From assembly GCA_963513935.1 (NCBI GenBank), contig OY740768.1, positions 18,971,177 through 19,035,176 on the forward strand: 64,000 nucleotides of DNA. The letters are read 5' to 3'. Below, piece after piece: positions 24,167-34,660 of the stretch; position 1 is the first letter of the stretch, and each line of letters starts with the position of its first letter. The translations under genes and the position numbers were made by a program. This DNA is from Aphrophora alni (taxonomy: Eukaryota > Arthropoda > Insecta > Hemiptera > Aphrophoridae). The notes under the pieces were generated by a model. It worked only from the letters and a program-made list of their open reading frames with translations. It was not told the origin of the DNA and did not search any database.

Positions 24167-25349
24167 AAAGATATTAAATTGAGCCAATACTGGTTTTATT
24201 TGTATGATTAGTTTTTGAAATAGAGTTTTAATGGCGGGAGTCCACGATGGTTTTCGGTTTTTGGAAATTTTTTCTGAACAGTCATTTCTTTTATTTGCAA
24301 TCTTGTACTTTAGTTTGGGTAGTAAACTTCATTGTTGACCTCAATTTTAACTAAATTGATAGAGCCGTTATTGAGTTATTTCCTTCTTTATATTCTGTGG
24401 ACAATATCTTGTTAGAGATTTTTGAATCTATTTAGCAAGATATCTCTATATAGCGAGAGAAATAACGTTTTATTTGTGTTCTTATAAGTTATAAATAATT
24501 AAAATTTAATTAAAAATCGTTGAAAAGAAAATCGGAATTTGTGTTTTTGTCTTGTAACAGGTAAGAAGATCGACCTAAATAAGCTCACATACCAAACTTA
24601 ACAAAATCGATCATTTCTGTTAGGCTATAAAGCAGTGCACAGACGTAAATACAGTATAAATAAAATAATATATTTTATTTATATAAAAATAAAAATATAA
24701 ATAATATTTATATTTATTATTATATTTATAATAATATATTTTATATATATGTATTTGTTTATATATGAACAAATATATATATATATATATATATATTATT
24801 CATTCCATAACTTTCTCTATACTAAGTATTTATAAGAAAGTAATGAAAAATTGTAAACAGTAATTTGTGTGCATTAAAAATAACTACACAGTAAACCGTA
24901 ACACTTTAAACAAATTCCAAATTAATGTGAAATAAAAATCACAAAAATACCTTGAACTCCAAGCACCAATCTAACTACGTATATCTTTCATATATAAATA
25001 ATATCGTCGTTACTTAAGAAAACAAGTAGATAACCTAACAACCATTAAACGCACTCAAACAACTTGCCAACAAAATGATGTAAACAGGGCATTGTTATTT
25101 GGCAGCAGACTGCCCTGTTTACGAAATGTTGTTGCTGTTTATCATAATGTCCTACAAACAACAGTTTATATAGTCAGTCTTTACTTACAGTATACAGAGA
25201 AGCTTTAAGAATAGGCTTTCAAAAATTGAGGAACACTTATGCATATTTTAAATTGAATTGCAGATTGAGTTTTCGACATCTCTTTTTGAGGTACGATAAT
25301 TTTAAATTTAACTGAAGATAAATTCGCTTGAAGTATGTCTTCAAGAAAT
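24164..25349. other. AT-rich stretch between the solo LTR and the young LTR element
   Basis: It holds self-complementary AT tracts at 24,660-24,795 and a 12-bp inverted repeat gtaaacagggca / tgccctgtttac at 25,080-25,122 (19-nt loop). No gene is seen. Confidence 0.55.
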
Positions 25350-25353
25350 ACCT
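25350..25353. repeat. target-site duplication (ACCT), left
   Basis: ACCT directly before the left LTR, repeated at 30,968-30,971 directly after the right LTR. Four bases is usual for Ty3/gypsy integration. Confidence 0.8.
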
Positions 25354-27095
25354 TATAACTAAACGCACGTGTTGTTATATTTATTTTATTTTAATTTAAT
25401 TTATTCTTGCCCAAACGTTGGTGCGCCAAATATAACTTTTTAAGATGTTATATTAATTTTTTTTAATCTACTTTTTTTATTTATTTTGAATATTTTGAAT
25501 AATAATTATTATTAGATATTAATAATTCAATATTATTTTAATTACCTGCTATATGTTTAGTTGTTCCTAAACTTGCAAAATGTGGAAATATAAATAACAC
25601 ACCTGACACAACGTATTACTTAAAAAACAAACCTTAATTTATTTAAGCAACATGTCAAAGAATCATAAAAACGTACATCTATTCCATTAGTGTCTAAAAT
25701 TTCTTCATTCATTCCACAAGCATTCCTTAATGTTATGTAATATACAAATTTATCTTAACTAATTGTCTTTCCTTATGCTAGACTTTATTACTAAAAAAAA
25801 CATCAAGTTTCCACAATTGGCGTTAATTTTTAATGAAATTAATCTGTAATTTGAATTACTTTTATTTTTTTATACACAAACAATTATTTCCTTTACAAAA
25901 TTAAACTTTATTATAATCTTTATTCAATTTGTTAGTTATTAATTTATTTAATTAATTCTCTTATCTCTTTTTAGGGTCGTTAGGTTCTTTTATGGCTCAA
26001 TTAAAGTGAATTATTTTAGAAAAATGAATTTATAATTTTAAAGTGAACAAGAATTTTAAATTGTACTTATCGTTGGTACTGCTTTCCAATTTTGATCGAC
26101 GAGACACTTTCCACACACAACACAACGATGGCTTTAAATTTGATTTAGATATATAAAAAACAAAACACTCCACACACTATCTCCAACAACTTAATCCTGG
26201 AATTCGGACTGATGATCCTCCAAGTCTCCACTGGCGATGAATTAGTTCTTCCGACTCTTCTCTCGAACAATTCTTCCAAAATATTTTAATCTGCTCCAAA
26301 ATCTCAACAACTTTTGACTAAAAACTACTAACTCTCTTTTCAACTTTGATTCAACTAATTAATTTACTCGACGTATTGACACAGAGAACCCTAGTCTCGT
26401 GGTCAATCTAACTCCCTTTTTCTGTCCCACAGAATGCTCTCTGTCTAAGACCTCTCCTCACCACTCCAGATTTTAGACTCCTCTTCAAATTTTCGACGCC
26501 AAAAACCTCTCCCTTCTTCCCAAACTTTCCTTCGCTTTCACCCCTCCGATTCGCTCGCTGAATTCTCGATTTCTCCCCAGATGTTGTTTTTTTTTCCTAG
26601 TGGCTGTATTTTTTTAAAATTCGTTAGCTTTCACCATGTGGCTGTTTTCCGATTGGCCGACCTAATTCCTTTTGTCGGTTTCTCATGTTTTTTAGAAATA
26701 CCGTTATGCTTTCTAGCGTGTCCCATCAGGTCTCTCTCTCCCTGTAGATTTCTCTTTTTTGTTTTTTATACATCCAGCTGCGTGACATAAAATCTTCCGT
26801 TAGGTGCCGTGACAAATTGTTTAATGTTAGCATGTGTACACTACAAGGTTAGCGAAACGGCTTCTTTTCTCTTTGCACGCTTTCTCTCCTAATTTGTTGT
26901 GCACAGATGTCCTTTTGGTTATTTTTTTGTTAAAATAATATTTTCTGTTACCAGATGATACTAGTTGTTCATTATTTTTCTATTATTTAATTTAGTTTCC
27001 CCTTTATATCATTGTTACATGTAATTACTCATTTTTTATAGAGATCGTTGTTATCCTTTATTTTATTATTTATTTGATAACGCGATATCGTTATA
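25354..27095 (-). repeat. 3' LTR of the minus-strand element
   Basis: Starts TATAACTAAACG and ends CGTTATA on the plus strand. It includes, at 25,414-25,436, an internal string that on the minus strand reads GTTATATTTGGCGCACCAAC. That string resembles an LTR end plus primer-binding site. The 69-codon plus-strand ORF at 26,581-26,790 is T-rich and antisense to the element, and I do not regard it as a gene. Confidence 0.92.
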
Positions 27096-27382
27096 GTGTC
27101 CCCAGATTAAATTAATTTCCTGGTTTGGCTAAGAAATAAATTTAATCTTTGCCCGTAGAATTGTAAAACTATTTGTCCCAAAACCTTTTCCTACAATGCC
27201 ATTGTTAATTGTGGTAAACCTCAGTGTTTGACAATGGATCCCTTCTCCATTGTTCTCTTGTGGTAGGTTGTTGACCATTTGTTTTGGGTCATGTCTGCTT
27301 CCCCTTTGTTTATTTACAACGTCTCCTAACCTAGATTTCTTTATTTGTTTACCCTGACATGTGTTACTTCTAATCTTATTTC
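27096..27382 (-). other. 3' untranslated region of the LTR element
   Basis: It follows the integrase-tail stop and leads to the 3' LTR. A purine run (AAAGGGGAAG) occurs near 27,300. CTGGGGACAC directly precedes the LTR start on the minus strand and is the best candidate for the polypurine tract, although it is imperfect. A small inverted repeat CAATGG...CCATTG lies near 27,233-27,260. Confidence 0.5.
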
Positions 27383-27508
27383 CTAGTGATGATATGTTTT
27401 TAATAATCTACAATTAAACGTACCCCTAATCTTATCCTGATGTAAATATCCTAATTTATATGTAGTATTTCCTAATTTTTCTCTAATTAAGTAAGGTCCT
27501 TCATATAA
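27383..27508 (-). pseudogene. integrase C-terminal tail, remnant of pol
   Basis: In the frame shifted from gag, the minus strand reads LYEGPYLIREKLGNTTYKLG, then YLHQDKIRGTFNCRLLKTYHH and a stop. This matches the end of Ty3/gypsy integrases, where (Y/F)xGPYxI, a central YxL and GxFNxxxLKxY are conserved. Only the last 41 codons are present. The gag stop at 27,487-27,489 lies within it in the other frame, so the remnant is read only if ribosomes shift frame. It shows that the element arose by deletion of most of pol. Confidence 0.8.
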
Positions 27509-29082
27509 TTAGTCCGACCGTTAGGCATCTGTTCCTTGACAACCCTCTTGTCTTGGCTGCCCGGGTCATTGCTCGTACTAGGTTTGTTTACGTTTTCCCT
27601 TTCGTTACAAGGTCTACGCCCCTCTTCTCGCCATGTGGTTTGCCTGTCATATGGTCGTCTACCCCAGTTATCTTGCCTACTATTGTAGTTATAATTTCCC
27701 TTTTCCTGGTAATTCCTTCTGTTTACTTCCGTTCCAACACTCTCATTAAATTGCTCTATTCTAGCATGCTCAAATTCCATCAATAACTTTATGAAATCTG
27801 TTTTCCTTTTTATTCCTCGCGTAATTATCGCAATGAGCACATTCGGGTGGAAATGCTTCCCCGCTTTGTATACTAATTGATCCTCCGTTAATGGTGGATT
27901 TAATTCCGAACATTGCAACATCAATGTTTCTACGTATGCGATTGCTTCTTCCCCCATTCTACCTCTGAATTTTCCAAATTCCAACTGATCCCTAATCTTG
28001 GCCTGGATTATTTCGTTGAAATATTTTTCCTTAAATAATTCTTCGAATTGTTCGAAATTTTGCACGCTTCCCCTATGCAAACGCCACCAGATATACGCGT
28101 CGTCCTTCAGGTACCGGTCGATCCAGTTCATATTGTTCCCTACCATATTCTCACTAATCTCCTTCATTACGTTTACGAATTGCATAGGAAACCGCTCCCT
28201 TCCTGAGAAACTTATGTTCCTTATTTCCGGCTCTTGTATATATCCCTCTCCGTTGTTTTTAACCGCTCTTAACCTTCTATCAAGCTCTATTAATTTCTTC
28301 GCGACCTCATCCGTCTTTTTCGCGTTTTCTTCCAGTTTAGCAGTATTAACGTCATTAAATTTTACACAGTTCTCCCGTATTTCTCCGTCTTTTTGCGCAA
28401 GTTCCTGTAGCCTAGCGTCGACAACGATTCCGTGGTCCTCGATCTCTCGCACGCGAATCTCGGTTTCCGCACGATAATCCTGGATTCGGTTGCCGAATTC
28501 TTCTCCCGTTTTCTTGACTTGTCCCTCGAAATTCGTCCGGATTCCCGCTACCGTTTCTTCTACCGTTCGGACTCGATTTTCTACGCCGTCGCATCGTTCT
28601 TCTAATTTTTTGTTAATCCTATCCTCGACCTCGTTGATACTATTTTTTATCTCCCCACGAATCGTTCCTAACATCTCCTCCTGTCTTTTCGCGATCTTCT
28701 CAATATTGTTCTCGATTAATTCAAAATTTTTCCGATTTTCCTCTGTAGCTTTTTCGGCCAACTTACGATTCTCCTCTGTAGCTTTTTCGGCCAACTTACG
28801 ATTTTCCTCGGCCATTTGTCTTATCATTTCCTGCAATCCCGCCATACCGTCTCCTCCTACCTGTCCTACCGCTGTTTCTACCCTTGGATTCCTATCGCTG
28901 GTCCCCGCCCGGAATTCTACATTACCCTCAATTTCTAACCCTCTAATTTGTTCTACTTCCCCAATTTGATTCCCCTCTTCGCTGAAATTTAAGCTTTCGC
29001 TCCCTAGCCCCATCTGGTTATAAATTTCACTTTCATTGGCCATATTTGAATCTAATACTCTTTTCCTACTTCTCGTCAACAT
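27487..29082 (-). CDS. gag: Gag of the LTR element (531 aa)
   Basis: Structural protein expected to assemble virus-like particles in the cytoplasm and package element RNA. Residues about 80-275 are rich in Glu, Lys and Arg with heptad spacing and predict a long coiled coil. They include an 11-residue tandem duplication (LAEKATEENRK, about 97-118). Residues about 290-445 form a retrotransposon gag domain (FSGRERFPMQF, then DDAYIWWRLHRG, FEQFEELFKEKYF and FRGRMGEEAIAYVE). The tail (about 453-531) is Arg/Asn/Gln-rich. No CCHC zinc knuckle is seen, and only two cysteines lie in the C-terminal part. The last residues (YMKDLT) are the shifted reading of integrase-tail DNA, so the native C terminus has been removed by the deletion. 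The first ATG lies 143 bp inside the 5' LTR and starts the longest frame. The frame is intact, consistent with a young or still selected gene. Confidence 0.9.
   Translation of the reverse strand: MLTRSRKRVLDSNMANESEIYNQMGLGSESLNFSEEGNQIGEVEQIRGLEIEGNVEFRAGTSDRNPRVETAVGQVGGDGMAGLQEMIRQMAEENRKLAEKATEENRKLAEKATEENRKNFELIENNIEKIAKRQEEMLGTIRGEIKNSINEVEDRINKKLEERCDGVENRVRTVEETVAGIRTNFEGQVKKTGEEFGNRIQDYRAETEIRVREIEDHGIVVDARLQELAQKDGEIRENCVKFNDVNTAKLEENAKKTDEVAKKLIELDRRLRAVKNNGEGYIQEPEIRNISFSGRERFPMQFVNVMKEISENMVGNNMNWIDRYLKDDAYIWWRLHRGSVQNFEQFEELFKEKYFNEIIQAKIRDQLEFGKFRGRMGEEAIAYVETLMLQCSELNPPLTEDQLVYKAGKHFHPNVLIAIITRGIKRKTDFIKLLMEFEHARIEQFNESVGTEVNRRNYQEKGNYNYNSRQDNWGRRPYDRQTTWREEGRRPCNERENVNKPSTSNDPGSQDKRVVKEQMPNGRTNYMKDLT
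28733..28810 (-). repeat. 33-bp tandem duplication inside gag
   Basis: The string tctgtagctttttcggccaa and its context occur twice, 33 bp apart, giving two copies of LAEKATEENRK in the coiled coil. It keeps the frame. Confidence 0.85.
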
Positions 29083-29210
29083 ATATCTCTATCTAATTCT
29101 CTTATTGTAACACAATACACAATACACAATATATCCTACAACAATGTCTATGTCCTTATTCTACAATTTCTATGTTTAACAATTAAAACTTCACTTTTAA
29201 TTGAGCCCTG

Positions 29211-29223
29211 CCGTTGAGCGCCA
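29211..29223 (-). promoter_or_regulatory. primer-binding site
   Basis: Two bases inside the 5' LTR the minus strand reads TGGCGCTCAACGG. It starts with TGG as required to pair with a tRNA CCA end. The priming tRNA cannot be assigned with certainty from memory. Confidence 0.65.
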
Positions 29224-29225
29224 AA

Positions 29226-30967
29226 TATAACTAAACGCACGTGTTGTTATATTTATTTTATTTTAATTTAATTTATTCTTGCCCAAACGTTGGTGCGCCA
29301 AATATAACTTTTTAAGATGTTATATTAATTTTTTTTAATCTACTTTTTTTATTTATTTTGAATATTTTGAATAATAATTATTATTAGATATTAATAATTC
29401 AATATTATTTTAATTACCTGCTATATGTTTAGTTGTTCCTAAACTTGCAAAATGTGGAAATATAAATAACACACCTGACACAACGTATTACTTAAAAAAC
29501 AAACCTTAATTTATTTAAGCAACATGTCAAAGAATCATAAAAACGTACATCTATTCCATTAGTGTCTAAAAATTCTTCATTCATTCCACAAGCGTTCCTT
29601 AATGTTATGTAATATACAAATTTATCTTAACTAATTGTCTTTCCTTATGCTAGACTTTATTACTAAAAAAAACATCAAGTTTCCACAATTGGCGTTAATT
29701 TTTAATGAAATTAATCTGTAATTTGAATTACTTTTATTTTTTTATACACAAACAATTATTTCCTTTACAAAATTAAACTTTATTATAATCTTTATTCAAT
29801 TTGTTAGTTATTAATTTATTTAATTAATTCTCTTATCTCTTTTTAGGGTCGTTAGGTTCTTTTATGGCTCAATTAAAGTGAATTATTTTAGAAAAATGAA
29901 TTTATAATTTTAAAGTGAACAAGAATTTTAAATTGTACTTATCGTTGGTACTGCTTTCCAATTTTGATCGACGAGACACTTTCCACACACAACACAACGA
30001 TGGCTTTAAATTTGATTTAGATATATAAAAAACAAAACACTCCACACACTATCTCCAACAACTTAATCCTGGAATTCGGACTGATGATCCTCCAAGTCTC
30101 CACTGGCGATGAATTAGTTCTTCCGACTCTTCTCTCGAACAATTCTTCCAAAATATTTTAATCTGCTCCAAAATCTCAACAACTTTTGACTAAAAACTAC
30201 TAACTCTCTTTTCAACTTTGATTCAACTAATTAATTTACTCGACGTATTGACACAGAGAACCCTAGTCTCGTGGTCAATCTAACTCCCTTTTTCTGTCCC
30301 ACAGAATGCTCTCTGTCTAAGACCTCTCCTCACCACTCCAGATTTTAGACTCCTCTTCAAATTTTCGACGCCAAAAACCTCTCCCTTCTTCCCAAACTTT
30401 CCTTCGCTTTCACCCCTCCGATTCGCTCGCTGAATTCTCGATTTCTCCCCAGATGTTGTTTTTTTTTCCTAGTGGCTGTATTTTTTTAAAATTCGTTAGC
30501 TTTCACCATGTGGCTGTTTTCCGATTGGCCGACCTAATTCCTTTTGTCGGTTTCTCATGTTTTTTAGAAATACCGTTATGCTTTCTAGCGTGTCCCATCA
30601 GGTCTCTCTCTCCCTGTAGATTTCTCTTTTTTGTTTTTTATACATCCAGCTGCGTGACATAAAATCTTCCGTTAGGTGCCGTGACAAATTGTTTAATGTT
30701 AGCATGTGTACACTACAAGGTTAGCGAAACGGCTTCTTTTCTCTTTGCACGCTTTCTCTCCTAATTTGTTGTGCACAGATGTCCTTTTGGTTATTTTTTT
30801 GTTAAAATAATATTTTCTGTTACCAGATGATACTAGTTGTTCATTATTTTTCTATTATTTAATTTAGTTTCCCCTTTATATCATTGTTACATGTAATTAC
30901 TCATTTTTTATAGAGATCGTTGTTATCCTTTATTTTATTATTTATTTGATAACGCGATATCGTTATA
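29226..30967 (-). repeat. 5' LTR of the minus-strand element
   Basis: Same length and almost identical to the 3' LTR. It should supply the promoter on the minus strand. The string ggctcaattaaagtgaa at 29,866-29,882 (plus strand) is complementary to the leader sequence at 29,191-29,207, so the two could base-pair in the RNA. Confidence 0.92.
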
Positions 30968-30971
30968 ACCT
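30968..30971. repeat. target-site duplication (ACCT), right
   Basis: ACCT immediately after the right LTR. Confidence 0.8.
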
Positions 30972-32226
30972 AAAGATTAACTAATTCTTCTTCTTATGTG
31001 TTTTTATGCAAGCTCCAATAAGAAGAGTATGCGCGAACCAATAAGACGGTTAGATCGTGGTTGGGATCTTGGTTGCGGCTTGGTCCCGTGTGCAATATTG
31101 TTTGCAGCCGGAGCTAACCGCTGTCACCAACTGGGATTACGAACAACACGGAATCTAGAAGACATTTCTTATTTGTGACCTCCTGAGACAGAAAGACTAT
31201 GAGGTGGTGGAGGGTGTGTGGTGTAATGCCGTCAGCTCGACTGGACTGAAGTCCTTCCAATTTATTCAGTTGAATTTATTTAAGCGAGATTTTATAAATT
31301 AAATGTCGGGCACTCTTCGTAAATACCATTTCCGAGATCCTCCGAAACGCCGGTGAAACATGTCGGTTCGCAAATTATATATATTATTACTTGAGGAGAG
31401 TCGAAATAGGTCTCCTGCCTTAGACCACCCGTATTAACTTAGTGTTCTGTGTAGAAAGTTATATAATTAGAATATTAAGTTATTACTAAAAGCTGGTTTC
31501 CAAGAGGGGTGTTGTGTCAGGATAGGCTAAGGGAATTAAGACCTCACTGGGTATGGGTGACCACGTTATACTTAGCCAGACCTATCCGTAGGTTAGTTAA
31601 ACACCGACTATAAGTCAGAACTTTCCCATTAAGCAACCCTTTTGCGTTGCAGTTGGTAGCATTCGGGTTGCATCGGTGTGAGAGGTTTTCGTTTCAATAC
31701 TAGTGCGACTTTAAAATGTTACTTTTTTAACCAAGCATCGTGACTAGTTTACAAATAGACAAGTTTATGATGGGTATAGATAGTTGTGTTTGGGAAGACT
31801 AGAATGGTACCATGGGGAATCTATTGTCTTGTCTAAACACAAGCAGACTTTAACTCCGCCTAACATGTCTAGATCCTTCATGGGGTGTAACGCCATAGAA
31901 GTATTATTATTTTGTATCCTTACCTACCGGGACGTACGCAGAGTACGTCATCATATAGAGCACGTCGTACGGGGTGTATATCTACCCTACTTTCAAACTG
32001 GTTGCTGAAGTACTCAAATAATATAACGCCTCTTGATTTACCGTCTTCTAATTGATTATTGTGGGTTTCTGAAATAGATGTGAATGGATGTCTGAAGAAA
32101 ATGATGTGATCAACGAGCCCACTATAACGGGTTTTTGTTGTTGAGTATTCTAGTGTCATCGCTACCTTTTACATACGTATTTTGATATTCGCTAATTTTA
32201 TTATTCTCTTTACTTTTTTGTAAAAA
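30972..32226. other. GC-richer repeat-like stretch, no gene identified
   Basis: This 1.25-kb part is distinctly richer in G and C than its surroundings. It contains CCGAAACGCCGGTGAAACAT at about 31,346, similar to the Penelope-like tail motif. At about 31,655-31,710 there is a tRNA-like A-box/B-box pair (TTGGTAGCATTCGG and CGTTTCAATAC). A 74-codon plus ORF (31,784) and a 79-codon minus ORF (32,159) overlap each other and neither resembles a known protein. Most likely a mosaic of decayed repeats. Confidence 0.45.
31650..31712 (+). repeat. possible tRNA-derived SINE head
   Basis: A-box-like TTGGTAGCATTCGG and B-box-like CGTTTCAATAC lie about 35-40 nt apart, the spacing of a tRNA gene promoter. 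The acceptor stem cannot be folded convincingly, so a functional tRNA is not claimed. Confidence 0.3.
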
Positions 32227-32400
<174 letters not shown>

Positions 32401-32987
32401 GAGATGGAATATAATGGCTTGGTATGTAATAAAATTATCCAAACTAGCAATTTCATGATTTCACTTAATTGAAAATCAAACATTGTGTTTATTTAAATGT
32501 TGTATTAGCTAACTAACTTTGTATATAGTGGGTACTTGTGTAAGTAATAGACATCGTAGTCAAGAAATATAGAAGACAAGTTAACCTTACGCAAATTACC
32601 GAACTTATAAATAACATAATTTCATAGATTTACCATCCAGAATTTATTTAATTTGGTTATAAATGATATAATTGTAAAAAAAAGTAGAAGAAAATAAATA
32701 TCATCAATTAACATACTAGTATTATATAAAATATGTGATTTTATTGTTTGGGTATATGACGAGAGGAGATGTGGTTTTATTAGATTTCTCAAGAAGTGGA
32801 AATAGCTGGGTATTTGGGAACAGTTTATATGTAGGGAAAGAGGGACCGTATCTCATAAAATCTTCTCTGATACCCATGAATTTTCCAATCACTGTCAAGT
32901 ATCTCTTAAAACGATACTTGGCTAAATATATTTTGTTGGCTAAGGCAATGACGTAGAACATAAACACAGATAAAAGATACGGCGTGA

Positions 32988-33012
32988 CAGAGAATCAAAC
33001 CCACGACCAGTG
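32988..33012 (-). repeat. possible tRNA-derived SINE fragment (B box)
   Basis: The minus strand reads CTGGTCGTGGGTTTGATTCT, resembling a T-arm/B box. No A box was found. Confidence 0.3.
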
Positions 33013-33080
33013 TCTCATCATAAAACCTTAAGATATGATTATTAAATCTTAAATAAGAAATTATTTCAAAACAAATTAAA

Positions 33081-33102
33081 CCTAACCTAGCCTAACCTAA
33101 CA
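33081..33102 (-). repeat. short telomere-like (TTAGG) tract
   Basis: About four CCTAA units with one substitution (cctag). It lies 1.3 kb before the main array. Confidence 0.6.
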
Positions 33103-33370
33103 TACGGGGAAACTGAGAAATCAATCATTTTAATTACGTTTATATTCGAGTAACTATCTCATTAATTAATTATTAAAGTAATTCAAGAAGTGAAGTTTAA
33201 TTAACACAAACCCTATTATGTTAATTAGTATCTCAGTAAAGATGCGCTGTGATCGCAATGTGCGTGCCAAACATCCATTACTCATTGTGCACGAATACGA
33301 TTGCGCAAACAAACAGACTATTCATCTTGTGAGAAAACATCGACGTTTCAAATTAAAACTGAAAGTGCAC

Positions 33371-33378
33371 TGACGTCA
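33371..33378. promoter_or_regulatory. CRE/ATF-type palindrome
   Basis: Perfect TGACGTCA. Function is inference. Confidence 0.25.
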
Positions 33379-34437
33379 CTTCTACGTCTCAATTTACTTT
33401 CGGAGAAACGTAATAAGTTCCTAAAGTGTAAAACATTGTCATCATTCGTATATATTAAACTAATATACGACTTTTGAATATGGATGTCTTAACCTTTCGA
33501 CATCCTAATTACTAAACTTCAAACTAGATCTACAACCCGGTTTTCAATCGAAAACTATAAGTCCGATTTTGATGAAACTTGCCAAAGTTGTTAATTAAAA
33601 ATTACTAGGATAAATACAGCGGCAATTATTAAACCATTTTTGGAAAAATTGGCGGGCCAAAATTTTGACAAAGCTTTTTGTGAACAAATATCGAATGTGT
33701 GGTATAAATTAAAGGGAAGCTTGTCTTTATTTAGTTTTTCAAGTTTTCAACATTTCGGCACAGGGAAACCCTTCTAGTTTGGACACTATAAAGTTGAAAA
33801 AATCTAAAATTTTTTGTAAAACCTTAAATAAAAGTGAAAAAAAGATTATAGGAATAATACATTAAAATGTAGGCTACATTAAAAGAGAATGTCCTAATTT
33901 AAAAAAAAAAAAATTACCTTTGAGTTACTAAAAAAATAGGTTCTATACAAAAGCTTCGAAAAAGCTGTTAATGTTTTAAAATACATACAATCCTTAAAAT
34001 AAATAACTCAGTAGGATTGAACAGAACCTAGGTTGAAGTCAATGTTTTTAGTTATAGGCTCGCACTCGCAGAGATGGCAATTCCCGAACGTCCTTCCATC
34101 TGTCGATCCAGTGAGAATTCGATTTATTGATACGTCACCAGGATGAACTATCGTAATCAAGGAACATGAGAAACTTGTAAAAGGCTAAAATAAGTCTACC
34201 TTAAAAGGAAACCAGGGCTAAAATCTACGCCCGAAAATTAAACAATTAATGGGCGCCATCGTGGTATTTACCCAGCCTATATCAAATCAGATCATCTAAA
34301 TGTAATACCCACAAATTGATTTCTTCGGTTAAATTAAATGTATTTGTAGATCAAGGTGTCTTACCCAAAACGGAGAGTTTTAAAATGTACAAAGGTTTTC
34401 TGAACCTCTTTTTTATCACTACTTTCTTGACGTCGGC

Positions 34438-34660
34438 TAACTTAACCTAACCTAACCTAACCTAACCTAACCTAACTCAACCTAACCTAACCCAACATAA
34501 CCTAACCTAACTTAACCTAACCTAACCTAACCTAACCTAACCTAACCTAACCTAACTCAACCTAACCTAACCCAACATAACCTAACCTAACTTAACCTAA
34601 CCTAACCTAACCTAACCTAACCTAACCTAACCTAACTTAACCTAACCTAACCTAACATAA
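34438..34660 (-). repeat. interstitial telomeric (TTAGG)n array
   Basis: About 44 units of CCTAA (minus strand TTAGG), the canonical insect telomere repeat, with variants cttaa, ctcaa, cccaa and cataa. The segment 34,471-34,550 is repeated base for base as 34,551-34,630, so the array was enlarged by an 80-bp tandem duplication that copied its variant pattern. It lies inside ordinary AT-rich DNA, not at a sequence end. Confidence 0.95.

Larger units (their letters stand above)
25354..30967 (-). mobile_element. young non-autonomous Ty3/gypsy LTR retrotransposon
   Basis: The 5,614-bp unit is transcribed on the minus strand: 5' LTR 29,226-30,967, primer-binding site, leader, gag, integrase tail, 3' LTR 25,354-27,095. 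The LTRs are exactly equal in length (1,742 bp). By eye they differ at 25,700 (t/a) and 25,722 (a/g) only, so insertion is recent. LTR termini are TATAAC...GTTATA and not the usual TG...CA. Protease, reverse transcriptase, RNase H and most of integrase are missing. Mobility would therefore need enzymes from a full-length relative. The integrase tail places it in Ty3/gypsy. Confidence 0.9.

Noticed and set aside
26581..26790. 69-codon ORF present identically in both LTRs (26,581 and 30,453)
   Set aside because: Antisense to the element, T-rich, and duplicated only because the LTRs are duplicated.
27998..28969. Two 159-codon plus-strand ORFs over gag
   Set aside because: Shadow frames of the well-supported minus-strand gag.
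31520..31580. 5S rRNA-like segment (GGGTATGGGTGACCACG)
   Set aside because: Resembles the 5S box C region only over about 20 bases. The rest does not align.
34438..34660. True chromosome end
   Set aside because: The TTAGG array is short, carries variants and is flanked on both sides by tens of kilobases of ordinary sequence.
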